Source: Desulforhopalus sp. IMCC35007
GTDB taxonomy: Bacteria > Desulfobacterota > Desulfobulbia > Desulfobulbales > Desulfocapsaceae
DNA: 64,000 nucleotides
Assembly (NCBI RefSeq): GCF_005116575.1
Contig: NZ_SWCN01000001.1
Location: 62,001 to 126,000 of the forward strand
Direction: 5' to 3'
Part shown: in pieces, positions 18,280-26,290 of the stretch
How the letters are laid out: every line of letters starts with the position of its first letter
Position numbering within the stretch: the first letter of the stretch is position 1
Notes under the pieces: generated by a model
The model's database searches: none
Seen by the model: only the letters and a program-made list of their open reading frames with translations
What the model was told of the DNA's origin: nothing
Program-made: the position numbers and the translations under genes

Positions 18280-19212
18280 ATGAGTGGAAGTAAGGTTCGG
18301 TTGAATACAGAATGGCTCTGTGACTGTGGCGGCTGTCACGTTGCAATTGTTGATCTGCATGAGAAAATGTTGCAGGTACTGCAATCGGTTGAGATTTTAA
18401 AATGCCCGGTACTGACCGATGAGAAAGACTATCCTGAGGCGGATATAGGTATTGTAACCGGTTCTGTGCGAACAGAGCATGACCGTGAAGCCGCCATTGC
18501 CATGCGGCAAAAATGTAAAACCATCATCGCCTTTGGTACCTGTGCTGTATATGGCGGTTTCCATGGGGCGGGCCTGGCCCATAGTCGTGAAGAGATCATG
18601 GACCACGTATATCGCCATAGTCCGACCACGAAAACGGACACTCTTCCCAATAACTCCATCTCAGCCCTTGGAAAGATGGTAACCCCCATAGACGAGGTCA
18701 TCGAGGTGGATCTCTATCTGCCTGGATGTCCACCCCATTCACACTTTATACTTGAAGGTCTCAGCAGTCTTATAAACAGGACAGCTCCCCGGGTACACAA
18801 AGAGACCGTCTGTGCAGGGTGTCACCGGGTTATGAAGAAAACGGCTGTTACCGAGATACAGGATCCGACATCAAGTTATGCAGATGGAGAAACCTGTTTT
18901 CTCAGTCAGGGCTTCATCTGTCAGGGGTCGGTGACCCTTGATCGCTGCCTTGCTCCCTGTCCCAATCATGGTATCGCCTGCAGTGGTTGTGCGGGGCCTA
19001 CCATGCAGGTGCTGTCCGAGCCCACCCGCGATCTCAGAACCGAAATAAGTGAGCGGATGTCACGGCTTACAAAAATTCCCTATGAGACCATTAAAACCCA
19101 TCTGGAAAAATCTGCAAAAACCCACTACGCATACGCCATGGCAACCAAGATGATTGGAAATAAGCCTACGTTTTTGATACGAAAGTGGATAGCCGAGAGA
19201 GAGGCACGATGA
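18280..19212 (+). CDS. [NiFe] hydrogenase small subunit, MvhG-like (group 3)
   Basis: A 310-residue cytoplasmic electron-transfer subunit with no Tat signal. Proximal-cluster ligands are Cys16-x-x-Cys19, the GTCAVYGG cysteine and the PGCPPHS cysteine. The C-terminal cysteine pattern (CAGC, then QGFIC, CLAPC and CSGCAGP) matches MvhG of F420-non-reducing hydrogenases. ATG 18280 was chosen over an in-frame ATG 18 bp upstream because AGGAGGGG precedes it. It overlaps the large-subunit gene by 4 bp. It is not accompanied by MvhD, HdrA or a diaphorase in this window. Confidence 0.88.
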   Translation: MSGSKVRLNTEWLCDCGGCHVAIVDLHEKMLQVLQSVEILKCPVLTDEKDYPEADIGIVTGSVRTEHDREAAIAMRQKCKTIIAFGTCAVYGGFHGAGLAHSREEIMDHVYRHSPTTKTDTLPNNSISALGKMVTPIDEVIEVDLYLPGCPPHSHFILEGLSSLINRTAPRVHKETVCAGCHRVMKKTAVTEIQDPTSSYADGETCFLSQGFICQGSVTLDRCLAPCPNHGIACSGCAGPTMQVLSEPTRDLRTEISERMSRLTKIPYETIKTHLEKSAKTHYAYAMATKMIGNKPTFLIRKWIAEREAR

Positions 19213-20636
19213 CAACAACCATAAAAATTGATCCCGTGACACGTATTGAGGGCCACGCAAGGGTCTTGCTTGACTGTGATGAAAACGGTCAGGTGGATGA
19301 AGCCCATTTCTGCGTCAACGAACTCCGTGGCTTTGAGCGAATCCTGCTTGGCATGGAGGCCCATACGCTTCCCCAGGTAACGGCTCGCATCTGCGGGGTC
19401 TGTCCCACTGCTCACCATCTGGTGGCTGCAAAGGCCCTTGATAACTGTACTGGTGTCGAGATCCCAGAAGCCGCGCGTCTGCTGAGAGAGCTGATGTACA
19501 TGGGTCATGTGATCCATTCCCATGCACTGTCGTTGTTTGTCCTTGCCGGCCCTGATCTTGTTTTTGGTCTTGGGGGAGATGCGGCAACCCAGAATATTGT
19601 GGGGATGGCTGAAAAAGAACCCGAGCTCACCCAGAAGGGCCTGCGTCTTCGCACCCTTGGCCAGAAAATCAATGAGGTGATCGGGGGCCGGGGGATTCAT
19701 CCCGTCACAGCTGTTGCAGGAGGGCTCTCTTTTACCATCAGTGATGGCCAGTGCAAGCGCTTGCAGGAGTTGAGCACTGAGGCCCTTTCCCTGATTCAGG
19801 ATCTCTTTGGTCAGACGAGGGACCTGCTCCTGGGGCTGTTTGATGATAACCCGGCATTGCTCCGCCAGCTCAATATTCCAACCTGGTACATGGGCTCTGT
19901 GAATAACAACGGGGGCTTGAGTTTTTATGATGGCATCCTCCGGGTGGTCGATGAAAAGGGGGCTTTACAAAGAGAGTTTCCGGCAAGCGACTATGATAAA
20001 TATATTGTAGAGCGGACAGTGAGCTACTCCTACGCCAAAGAGGTCTATTTTGACCATCAGGGCAGTGAACATATGTACCGGGTCAGTACACTTGCCCGCT
20101 TTAATGTGATCGACGGTATCGATACTCCTCTTGCCCACCGGGAGTTTGAAGTTTTTCGGGAGCGTTTTGGCAGGCCCTGTCACAACGCTGTGGTTCAGAT
20201 GTACGCAAAACTTGTGGAGTTGATGTATGCCTGTGAAAACGCGGTTGTCCTGAGCCAATCTTCGAAGATAAAAGGGCCTACCCGGGTTCCGGCTCCCATG
20301 AAAGCAGGCCGCGGTGTTGCCCATATCGAGGCACCACGCGGGACCTTGATCCACGATTACGAGATTGATGACAAGGGCATCGTTCGGGCGGCAAATATGA
20401 TTATTGCAACCCAGCAGAATACTGCGGCCATAAATGCTTCGATCAAGCAGGGGGCAAACGCCTTGCCTGCAAACGAATCGGGTGAAAAAATTCTCAATGG
20501 CATCGAATTTATCGTGCGCTGCTATGACCCCTGTCTTGCCTGCTCCACCCACGCCATTGGCCGGATGGGCCTTGACGTGGAGATGCGCCAGGGAGGAGAG
20601 GTAAGAAAAAGAATAGTGAGAGGAAAATATGCTTGA
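19209..20636 (+). CDS. [NiFe] hydrogenase large (catalytic) subunit, group 3
   Basis: A 475-residue catalytic subunit. The four nickel-binding cysteines are present: RICGVCPTAHH (L1, Cys62 and Cys65) and DPCLACSTH (L2, Cys442 and Cys445). DPVTRIEGH at the N-terminus is the family signature. A 27-residue tail follows His448, the expected cleavage point, and the matching endopeptidase is encoded three genes downstream. The L2 form with ACSTH and the MvhG-like partner place it in group 3 (soluble, bidirectional or Mvh-like). Its stop overlaps the ferredoxin gene by 8 bp. Physiological electron acceptor unknown. Confidence 0.92.
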   Translation: MTTTIKIDPVTRIEGHARVLLDCDENGQVDEAHFCVNELRGFERILLGMEAHTLPQVTARICGVCPTAHHLVAAKALDNCTGVEIPEAARLLRELMYMGHVIHSHALSLFVLAGPDLVFGLGGDAATQNIVGMAEKEPELTQKGLRLRTLGQKINEVIGGRGIHPVTAVAGGLSFTISDGQCKRLQELSTEALSLIQDLFGQTRDLLLGLFDDNPALLRQLNIPTWYMGSVNNNGGLSFYDGILRVVDEKGALQREFPASDYDKYIVERTVSYSYAKEVYFDHQGSEHMYRVSTLARFNVIDGIDTPLAHREFEVFRERFGRPCHNAVVQMYAKLVELMYACENAVVLSQSSKIKGPTRVPAPMKAGRGVAHIEAPRGTLIHDYEIDDKGIVRAANMIIATQQNTAAINASIKQGANALPANESGEKILNGIEFIVRCYDPCLACSTHAIGRMGLDVEMRQGGEVRKRIVRGKYA

Positions 20637-20880
20637 GATGACAATTCATGAAAACTCCTGCCGGGGCTGCCAGCTCTGTCTTGATGTCTGTCCCACCGAC
20701 TGTTTTGTCTTTGATGAGCAGACGCAAAAAGCAAGGGTGGCTGTTGTGGAAAATTGTATTGCCTGTCTCAGTTGTGCCTATATCTGTCCCTCCATGGCCA
20801 TTCGTCACAAGGATTACCACCAGGTGAAAAATTTCTATCGCAACATCGAATTCAGCAGCAGGATGGAGAAATTTCTATGA
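20629..20880 (+). CDS. 2[4Fe-4S] ferredoxin of the hydrogenase operon
   Basis: An 83-residue protein with two four-cysteine clusters: CRGCQLCLDVCP starting at Cys11 and CIACLSCAYICP near residue 44. It has no membrane segment. It starts inside the end of the large-subunit gene and its stop overlaps the next start (ATGA), so it is translationally coupled on both sides. By position it is probably the direct electron outlet of the hydrogenase. Confidence 0.9.
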   Translation: MLEMTIHENSCRGCQLCLDVCPTDCFVFDEQTQKARVAVVENCIACLSCAYICPSMAIRHKDYHQVKNFYRNIEFSSRMEKFL

Positions 20881-21359
20881 GTAATACTGAACTGTCTTTG
20901 ACCTTGGATGATTACGATAAGGCCTTTACCGAGGTGTCCTTTCTTCTGGATATTTTTATAGAGACTATTGTTACCTTTGTTGGCAAGTCGACCCCGGCAC
21001 TCGCTGTTGCCGCGGGCCGGAAGATGGCGGCGAATCTGCCAGTGCATCTGCAGCAGGGAGATACTGAAGAGGTATTATCCGAGGTACTTCGGGTTTTTCA
21101 GATCCAGCAGATGGAAATTGATGGTCGTGTTGAAGGGGCTGGGGTTGTGATTGATCTTAAAAGTTGCCCTATCGGTAGTGTCTGCCGGAATAGAGGCTAT
21201 GAACTCGGTGGTGAGGCCTGTCAGATGTTTCATTACTATTTTTCCGGAATTATGGCAGAGCTTATCGGCCGTCCCGCTCGTCCAAAAACGCTATCTGTCG
21301 GTGAACAGTGTTCTTTTGCCATTGCCTTTAGCGGTGCTGCCCCTTTGAGGCAGGTGTGA
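20877..21359 (+). CDS. V4R-domain-like protein 2 of the hydrogenase operon
   Basis: A 160-residue soluble protein, paralogous to the first gene of the operon. Shared features are the GK...LAVAAGRKMA helix (about 37-51), a Cys-x3-His-Tyr-Tyr-Phe-Ser-Gly helix and a final hairpin with GEQCSFAIAF (about 142-151), the typical V4R ending. It contains an additional CPIGSVC motif near residue 100 that could bind a metal. It starts at the ATGA overlap with the ferredoxin gene and its stop overlaps the GTG start of the protease. Function unknown; a hydrogenase assembly or sensory role is inferred only from context. Confidence 0.65.
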   Translation: MSNTELSLTLDDYDKAFTEVSFLLDIFIETIVTFVGKSTPALAVAAGRKMAANLPVHLQQGDTEEVLSEVLRVFQIQQMEIDGRVEGAGVVIDLKSCPIGSVCRNRGYELGGEACQMFHYYFSGIMAELIGRPARPKTLSVGEQCSFAIAFSGAAPLRQV

Positions 21360-21844
21360 GAACGGTCCTTGTCGTCTGCATTGGTAACCAGCTGGTGGCA
21401 GATGACGGCGTAGGTCAGGTTATTTTTCAGGAGCTGGCAGGATATAAATGGCCTGAAACGGTGCGGGTGAAATTTCTTGGCCTCGGCGGGATTGATCTCA
21501 TAGAAGAGCTTCAGGGGGAAGATCTGCTTGTGGTTGTTGACGGGGTGCAGCTGGGGTTTCCGGCAGGGTCTGTGGTGGAACTCTGCTGGGCTGATCTGCC
21601 GGCGACTCAAGGCAGGCCGGTAAGCGGCCATGGCCTTGGTGTGCGTGAGGCCATAGAAGTCACACGAAAAATCTATCCAGAGCGTTGCCCTAAAGAGGTC
21701 ATGCTCGTAGGGGTGGAGGGGCGCTGTTTTGATCAGCTTGGTAAAGGACTCTCCCTGGAAGTGGCCGAGGCAATCCCTGAGGCCTTAGGTCGCATTGTCT
21801 CTTTAGCGGGTTGTAAGCCCCGGCCCTTATTCAGAACTTGCTGA
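21356..21844 (+). CDS. Hydrogenase maturation endopeptidase (HycI/HyaD family)
   Basis: A 162-residue protease that removes the C-terminal tail of the large subunit after nickel insertion. The nickel-sensing motif is GNQLVADDGVG (about 11-21), with the second acidic position in VVDGVQ (near 60) and the SGHGLG histidine (near 88). It starts with GTG overlapping the V4R protein stop. Substrate is presumed to be the large subunit of this operon, whose 27-residue tail is the expected target. Confidence 0.88.
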   Translation: MRTVLVVCIGNQLVADDGVGQVIFQELAGYKWPETVRVKFLGLGGIDLIEELQGEDLLVVVDGVQLGFPAGSVVELCWADLPATQGRPVSGHGLGVREAIEVTRKIYPERCPKEVMLVGVEGRCFDQLGKGLSLEVAEAIPEALGRIVSLAGCKPRPLFRTC

Positions 21845-21853
21845 ATGGCTTCA

Positions 21854-22618
21854 TTACCTTTTTCGGAAGATCCACTTCAGATCATTTGATTCTGCCTTAT
21901 TGACGCTGTACCCATCCAGATCAAAATTTTTCAGGTCTGCGGTTTTCTCAATTCTGTTGCTGATGGCAAAATGGATCATGAGGCCACGCGCTTTCTTGGA
22001 GTGGATGGGAATAGTTTTTAACTTGCCCTTATGTTCCTGTTGAAACACCACCTCAATCATCTTCGCCTTGAGCTGTTTTTTGTCGATGACCCTGGAGTAC
22101 TCCGCTGAGGCCAGGTTCACGACGGCCTGCTCGTCATCCATTGTACATCTGCTGTTGAGCAGCGCTGTAACCTCCTTTTGCCAGAGTTCATAGAGATTTT
22201 TACAACCATTTACTTCAAGCTTGGCGGCCATTTCGAGTCGGTAGGGCTGCATCAGGTCAAGGGGGCGGAGCAGCCCATAGAGTCCTGAGAGGATGCAGAG
22301 GTGGTTTTGTGCGTACTGCAGCTGGATTTCACTGTAGCTTTCGGCTTCTATTGCTGCATAGGCATCCCCTTGAAAGGTAAAGAGTGCCTGTCTGGCGTTT
22401 TTGAGAGTAAACGGGGTAACGAAATCATGGATTCGTCGATAGGTTGATTCGGTCAGTTTTGGACTGGTTTTCATCAGCTGTGAGAGTCCCTCTTTGTCCA
22501 TGGCTCTCAGGCTGTTGTTGATCTGTTCACTGGTACGGATACAGTGTGGTATTGTAAAGACGTCAGAGAGTCGACCGTTGAACTCTTGGGTTTTTGATGG
22601 AGCTGTAATGAGTTGCAT
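21854..22618 (-). CDS. yaaA: Peroxide stress protein YaaA (DUF328)
   Basis: A 254-residue protein of the YaaA/UPF0246 family. It has the family start ITAPSKTQ, the central SGLYGLLRPLDLMQPYRLEM signature and the C-terminal KARGLMIHFA segment. In E. coli YaaA limits intracellular iron during hydrogen peroxide stress. It ends 10 bp from the hydrogenase operon, convergently, and is transcribed divergently from an unknown gene across a spacer carrying a perfect inverted repeat. Confidence 0.92.
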   Translation of the reverse strand: MQLITAPSKTQEFNGRLSDVFTIPHCIRTSEQINNSLRAMDKEGLSQLMKTSPKLTESTYRRIHDFVTPFTLKNARQALFTFQGDAYAAIEAESYSEIQLQYAQNHLCILSGLYGLLRPLDLMQPYRLEMAAKLEVNGCKNLYELWQKEVTALLNSRCTMDDEQAVVNLASAEYSRVIDKKQLKAKMIEVVFQQEHKGKLKTIPIHSKKARGLMIHFAISNRIEKTADLKNFDLDGYSVNKAESNDLKWIFRKR

Positions 22619-22650
22619 AAAGTTATTTCAAGAATTTATGTGATGGGTTA

Positions 22651-22677
22651 ATAAACTATGATAATGGTATAGTTTAT
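22651..22677. promoter_or_regulatory. Operator-like inverted repeat between yaaA and the next gene
   Basis: ATAAACTAT (22651-22659) and ATAGTTTAT (22669-22677) are perfect 9-bp inverted repeats separated by 9 bp, giving half-sites two helical turns apart. They lie between divergent genes. A peroxide- or iron-responsive regulator is plausible because YaaA acts in peroxide stress, but the binding protein is unknown. Confidence 0.45.
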
Positions 22678-22734
22678 ATTGTAGTTCTGGTTGAAATGCA
22701 ACGTTCCATAAAGGTTCATCGGAAGGAGGATGAT

Positions 22735-23160
22735 ATGTCAGGAAATGGTGGAGCAACGGCTGAAATTGAATCATTTATAGCGGAGTGGGCAGGGGATACA
22801 GAGCCCATGCGTCAATGGTTTGAACGTTTCTATCTGCAATTAAAGGAACTGGCGGATGTAGAACTCCAGTTTGCCGCAAGGCCAGGCGTCAGCTACTCCA
22901 TGCGGCCTAAACATGCCAGACAAAAAGACAGGGATCTTTTTGCCATTGTTGACGTGATCGATGATGATCCGGCAGCACGCTGGCTGTCGGTCTGTTTTTA
23001 TGAAGACATGATCACCGACCCTGATGAACGGGGAGAGCTCATCCCTGGTGGCCTTGCCGGAAGTGACGGCTATTGTTTTGATATGTTTGAAGATGATGAA
23101 AAACTTGCCCATTATCTCATGGCGCGAATTGCTGAAGCTGCCGTATCTGCCTCCCGCTGA
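22735..23160 (+). CDS. Conserved hypothetical protein
   Basis: A 141-residue acidic soluble protein without recognisable motifs, signal peptide or membrane segment. It has one long N-terminal amphipathic helix (about 10-40) then an alternating strand pattern. The ATG at 22735 follows AAGGAGG at ideal spacing; the frame is open for 13 codons upstream but those have no ribosome-binding site. It is co-directional with the GGDEF gene 57 bp downstream. I do not recognise the family. Confidence 0.7.
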   Translation: MSGNGGATAEIESFIAEWAGDTEPMRQWFERFYLQLKELADVELQFAARPGVSYSMRPKHARQKDRDLFAIVDVIDDDPAARWLSVCFYEDMITDPDERGELIPGGLAGSDGYCFDMFEDDEKLAHYLMARIAEAAVSASR

Positions 23161-23217
23161 TGGGAAAATGAGTAGAAAATAAAGGGAGAGATGGGATGCA
23201 CCCTGATGAGGCCTGAA

Positions 23218-24225
23218 ATGAAAAAGACTGCTATTCTCATCGTATCTGATTCAGAGCACGGGGTCGGTTTGGAAATTTCTGTGGCCTTAACCGGACGGAC
23301 TGACATTGAACTGATGTATGCAACGGACAGGGCTGAAATTGCAAGACTGTATGTAGCCCATGAGTTTGCAGTTGTCCTGTTCGATACCACTGCACGTGGC
23401 GTGGATGCAGGGGGCATTGACGAATGGATCAGGATTTTTCAAACCCAACCAGCCACTCCTATTATTTTTATGACGACCAGCCAGGAGGAGGCCTTGCGTC
23501 TGTGCAGGCAAACAACCTCAGAGTTCATTGATTACATTGTCTTGCCCTTTTCCCCGAAGTTTCTCCAGGATAAGCTTCAGGTCTATCTTCAACTCCATCA
23601 ACTGGAAAAAACAGTGACGTTACTTGCAGATGAACTCGATGCCAGAAAATTAGAACTTGAAGTTGTCTATCAGGAGCTTGCCGAAACCTATGAAAAGCAG
23701 GAGACATTTTCCGCCCTTGACGGGCTGACCGGTCTTTTCAATCGCCACTATTTTGACGAAAATATGCAAAAAGAGTGGCGGCAGGCGACACGCAACAAAA
23801 AGCCGTTGTCTTTGTTGTTTATTGATGTGGATTATTTAAGAGAGTTTAACCGAAGTTACGGTCGCGGGGAAGGTGACAATTGCCTGTGTGCACTGGCGGG
23901 GGTAATCCATCTGGGCCTCCTGCGACCTGTGGATATCGTGGCGAGGTATGGAGGGGATCAGTTTGCGGTTATTCTCCCTGATACCGACAGCCATGGGGCA
24001 ATGCTTGTGGCCGAGAGAATGCTTGAAAATGTCAGAGCTCTTCTCATCGATCATAGCACCTCTCCTGTGGCTGGTCATGTCACTATCAGTGTTGGCGGGG
24101 CGACGGTATTGCCATCTGCAAAAGGGAAAAAATTCCATCTGATAGGCGAGGCGGAGAAAGCACTTGCTGAGGCAAAAGCTGCTGGGCGAAACTGTATCCG
24201 CCACAATTCCTATAAGGTGCCATAA
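23218..24225 (+). CDS. Response-regulator-like GGDEF protein with atypical active site
   Basis: A 335-residue cytoplasmic protein. Residues 1-125 form a receiver-like domain with acidic residues at the first strand (SDSE) and an Asp in VVLFDTT, but the conserved Lys before Pro-Phe is replaced (VLPFSP). A coiled-coil linker spans about 130-165. The GGDEF domain (170-330) begins with the usual DGLTGLFNR, yet the signature is GGDQF, and the substrate loop reads EFNRSYGRGEGD instead of the FKxxNDxxGHxxGD pattern. Cyclic-di-GMP synthesis is therefore doubtful. The start was placed at 23218 by its GAGG site; an ATG at 23191 has too short a spacing. Confidence 0.8.
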   Translation: MKKTAILIVSDSEHGVGLEISVALTGRTDIELMYATDRAEIARLYVAHEFAVVLFDTTARGVDAGGIDEWIRIFQTQPATPIIFMTTSQEEALRLCRQTTSEFIDYIVLPFSPKFLQDKLQVYLQLHQLEKTVTLLADELDARKLELEVVYQELAETYEKQETFSALDGLTGLFNRHYFDENMQKEWRQATRNKKPLSLLFIDVDYLREFNRSYGRGEGDNCLCALAGVIHLGLLRPVDIVARYGGDQFAVILPDTDSHGAMLVAERMLENVRALLIDHSTSPVAGHVTISVGGATVLPSAKGKKFHLIGEAEKALAEAKAAGRNCIRHNSYKVP

Positions 24226-24240
24226 AAATGAGGAAGGACG

Positions 24241-24277
24241 AAAGAGGAGAGAACAGGTTGCTCTCTCCTCTTTTTTT
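24241..24277 (+). terminator. Rho-independent terminator after the GGDEF gene
   Basis: An 11-bp stem (AAAGAGGAGAG with CTCTCCTCTTT) and 11-base loop, running into seven T residues. Confidence 0.85.
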
Positions 24278-24316
24278 AGTTTTTTAAATTGACAAGTGTG
24301 CCTGGCGTATCGTGGC

Positions 24317-25699
24317 TTAGTTTTTAAAACTGTGGATTGGAGCGGGCATTCTTCCACCCCATGCAATAAATCTGCTGGATTTGCCAACGTTATTTACAGG
24401 CATAATCGGACTTGCACCAAAAAGTCCTCCAAAGTTGACGTGGTCTCCGACTTCTTTGCCGGGGACTGGAATCAGCCTTGCTGCAGTAGTTTTTGAGTTG
24501 ATTACCCCAAGGGCCATTTCATCGGCAATAATCGCTGCAATGGTGTCGGCGTCAACGGAGCCGGGGATGGCAATCATATCAAGGCCGACTGAACAGACGC
24601 AGGTCATTGCTTCAAGTTTTTCAAGGGTGAGAGATCCATCCCCCACTGCCTCGGCGAGGACCGCATCCTCCATGACGGGGATAAAAGCACCGCTCAGTCC
24701 ACCCACGGTTTTACTGGCGAAAATCCCGCCTTTTTTCACCGCGTCGTTGAGCATGGCCAGGATGGCTGTGGAGCCGGGAGCTCCGACAGAATCGACACCT
24801 AAGATTTTAAAGATTTCCCCGACACTGTCGCCAATGGTGGGGGTTGGTGCAAGGGAGAGATCCACTACACCAAATTCGATGCCAAGGGACATGGATACCG
24901 CCCGGCCGATGAGTTCACCACATCTGGTGACACGAAAGGTTGTCTGCTTAATTTCTTCGGCAAGCTCGTCAAACTGGAGGCTGCCTGGCTCGGGGTGTTT
25001 GGCGATGAGCCGTTCCAGAGCCCGTGCAATAACGCCGGGGCCACTGACACCAACGTTGAGAACCGCCTCGGCCTCTTCTACCCCGTGGATAGCGCCCGCC
25101 ATGAAGGGATTGTCACCTGGCTGGTTACAGAAGACAACAAATTTAGCCGCACCAAAGCCACCCTGGTCTGCAGTCATTTCGGCGAGATCTTTTACGGTTT
25201 GTCCCATGATTGCAAGGGCATCCATATTGATGCCTTTATGGGTTGTAGCGATGTTGATGGAAGCGCAGATTTTTTCCGTTTGCGCCAGGGCCTCCGGGAC
25301 CGAGGCAATAAATTCGCGGTCGGTTTCGGTCATGCCCTTTTCAACCTGGGCAGAGAAGCCACCGAGGATGTCTACCCCAACCTTTGTTGCTGCCCGGTCA
25401 AGGGTTTTGGCAATGAGGATAAAATCGTCCTTTTTAAAACCGGCTCCAACCAGGGCAATCGGGGTTACCGAGATGCGTTTGTTGACCACCGGGATGCCAT
25501 ACTTCTTGCTCATTTCATTACAGGTGGCAACGAAGTTTCCAGCAAAGGTGATGATCTTGGTTTCAATTTTTTTACAGGTTTCTTCTATATTCCCCGATCT
25601 GCAATCAAGAAGGTTTATTCCCATTGTCACGGTTCGAACGTCTAGATTTTCTTTTTGAATCATCTCGACGGTTGAAAGGATCTGGTCAGAGCGTAACAT
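24317..25699 (-). CDS. UPF0210/DUF711 family protein
   Basis: A 460-residue glycine-rich protein of the DUF711 family, related to the PFL-like glycyl radical fold by structure but lacking a radical site. Typical stretches are the ADQGGFGAAKFVVF region (about 200), the VGVSGPGVI segment (about 231) and the GGLFGASPIMPVN end. It lies 30 bp after an ACT-domain gene; this pairing is conserved across many bacteria and archaea. Biochemical function remains unknown in the family. Confidence 0.9.
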   Translation of the reverse strand: MLRSDQILSTVEMIQKENLDVRTVTMGINLLDCRSGNIEETCKKIETKIITFAGNFVATCNEMSKKYGIPVVNKRISVTPIALVGAGFKKDDFILIAKTLDRAATKVGVDILGGFSAQVEKGMTETDREFIASVPEALAQTEKICASINIATTHKGINMDALAIMGQTVKDLAEMTADQGGFGAAKFVVFCNQPGDNPFMAGAIHGVEEAEAVLNVGVSGPGVIARALERLIAKHPEPGSLQFDELAEEIKQTTFRVTRCGELIGRAVSMSLGIEFGVVDLSLAPTPTIGDSVGEIFKILGVDSVGAPGSTAILAMLNDAVKKGGIFASKTVGGLSGAFIPVMEDAVLAEAVGDGSLTLEKLEAMTCVCSVGLDMIAIPGSVDADTIAAIIADEMALGVINSKTTAARLIPVPGKEVGDHVNFGGLFGASPIMPVNNVGKSSRFIAWGGRMPAPIHSFKN

Positions 25700-25729
25700 T
25701 TTTTTGGTGTCTCCTGAAGTGGTGGACCT

Positions 25730-26290
25730 TTAGTGCAAGGTGATTTCGTTTGTTACCTGAAAGATATCGTTGTGCTGCATCATGACCGTAAGGTCATTTT
25801 CAGCGGAATATGTCTCAAGTTTTTGTTGCAGCTCGCCAATCGGACAGGTGCAGGTTTTGAGGTCGAGCTGCAGCGCCATTGTGTATTGGCCGTCTTTGAG
25901 TGTCGTTGCAAGATCAAAGATATTTATATTATGGTCAAAACAGAACTGGCTGATACCGTGCACTATTCCGCCCTTATTTGGGCCCTGTACCGTCAGGATA
26001 TAGGTGTCTTCCGGAGGGCCGGAGGTTTCTAAAGTATCACCGGAAGCGAGTTCTTTAATGGAAACCTCAAACTTACAATTCGTCTTGATATGGGAAATTG
26101 CAGCGTGCAGATCTTCTTTAGTAACGCTTTCCTCAAAGGATGCGTTGAGGATCATGGTCAGGTAGCCACAAAGAACGGTCTGGTTGAGGTCGGCAACGTC
26201 CCCTCCGAGTTTATATATAGCCCCCGTTATACTTGCTATGATACCGGGTCTGTCTTTTGACATCACCGAAATGATCATCTGTTTTCTCAT
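25730..26290 (-). CDS. Double ACT-domain protein (UPF0237/GcvR-like)
   Basis: A 186-residue protein with two ACT domains, residues about 4-85 (ISVMSKDRPGIIASITGAI) and 96-180 (LTVQGPNKGGIVHGISQF). Both have the ligand-loop pattern of amino-acid-binding ACT domains. Many partners of DUF711 proteins have a single 90-residue ACT domain; here it is duplicated, as in GcvR. It probably senses an amino acid and acts with the DUF711 protein encoded immediately downstream. Confidence 0.85.
   Translation of the reverse strand: MRKQMIISVMSKDRPGIIASITGAIYKLGGDVADLNQTVLCGYLTMILNASFEESVTKEDLHAAISHIKTNCKFEVSIKELASGDTLETSGPPEDTYILTVQGPNKGGIVHGISQFCFDHNINIFDLATTLKDGQYTMALQLDLKTCTCPIGELQQKLETYSAENDLTVMMQHNDIFQVTNEITLH

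Noticed and set aside
24381-25658. Long open frame of 425 codons on the plus strand opposite the DUF711 gene
   Set aside because: It is antisense to a well-supported conserved gene, is rich in Ser/Pro/Thr as expected for a shadow frame, and has no family resemblance.
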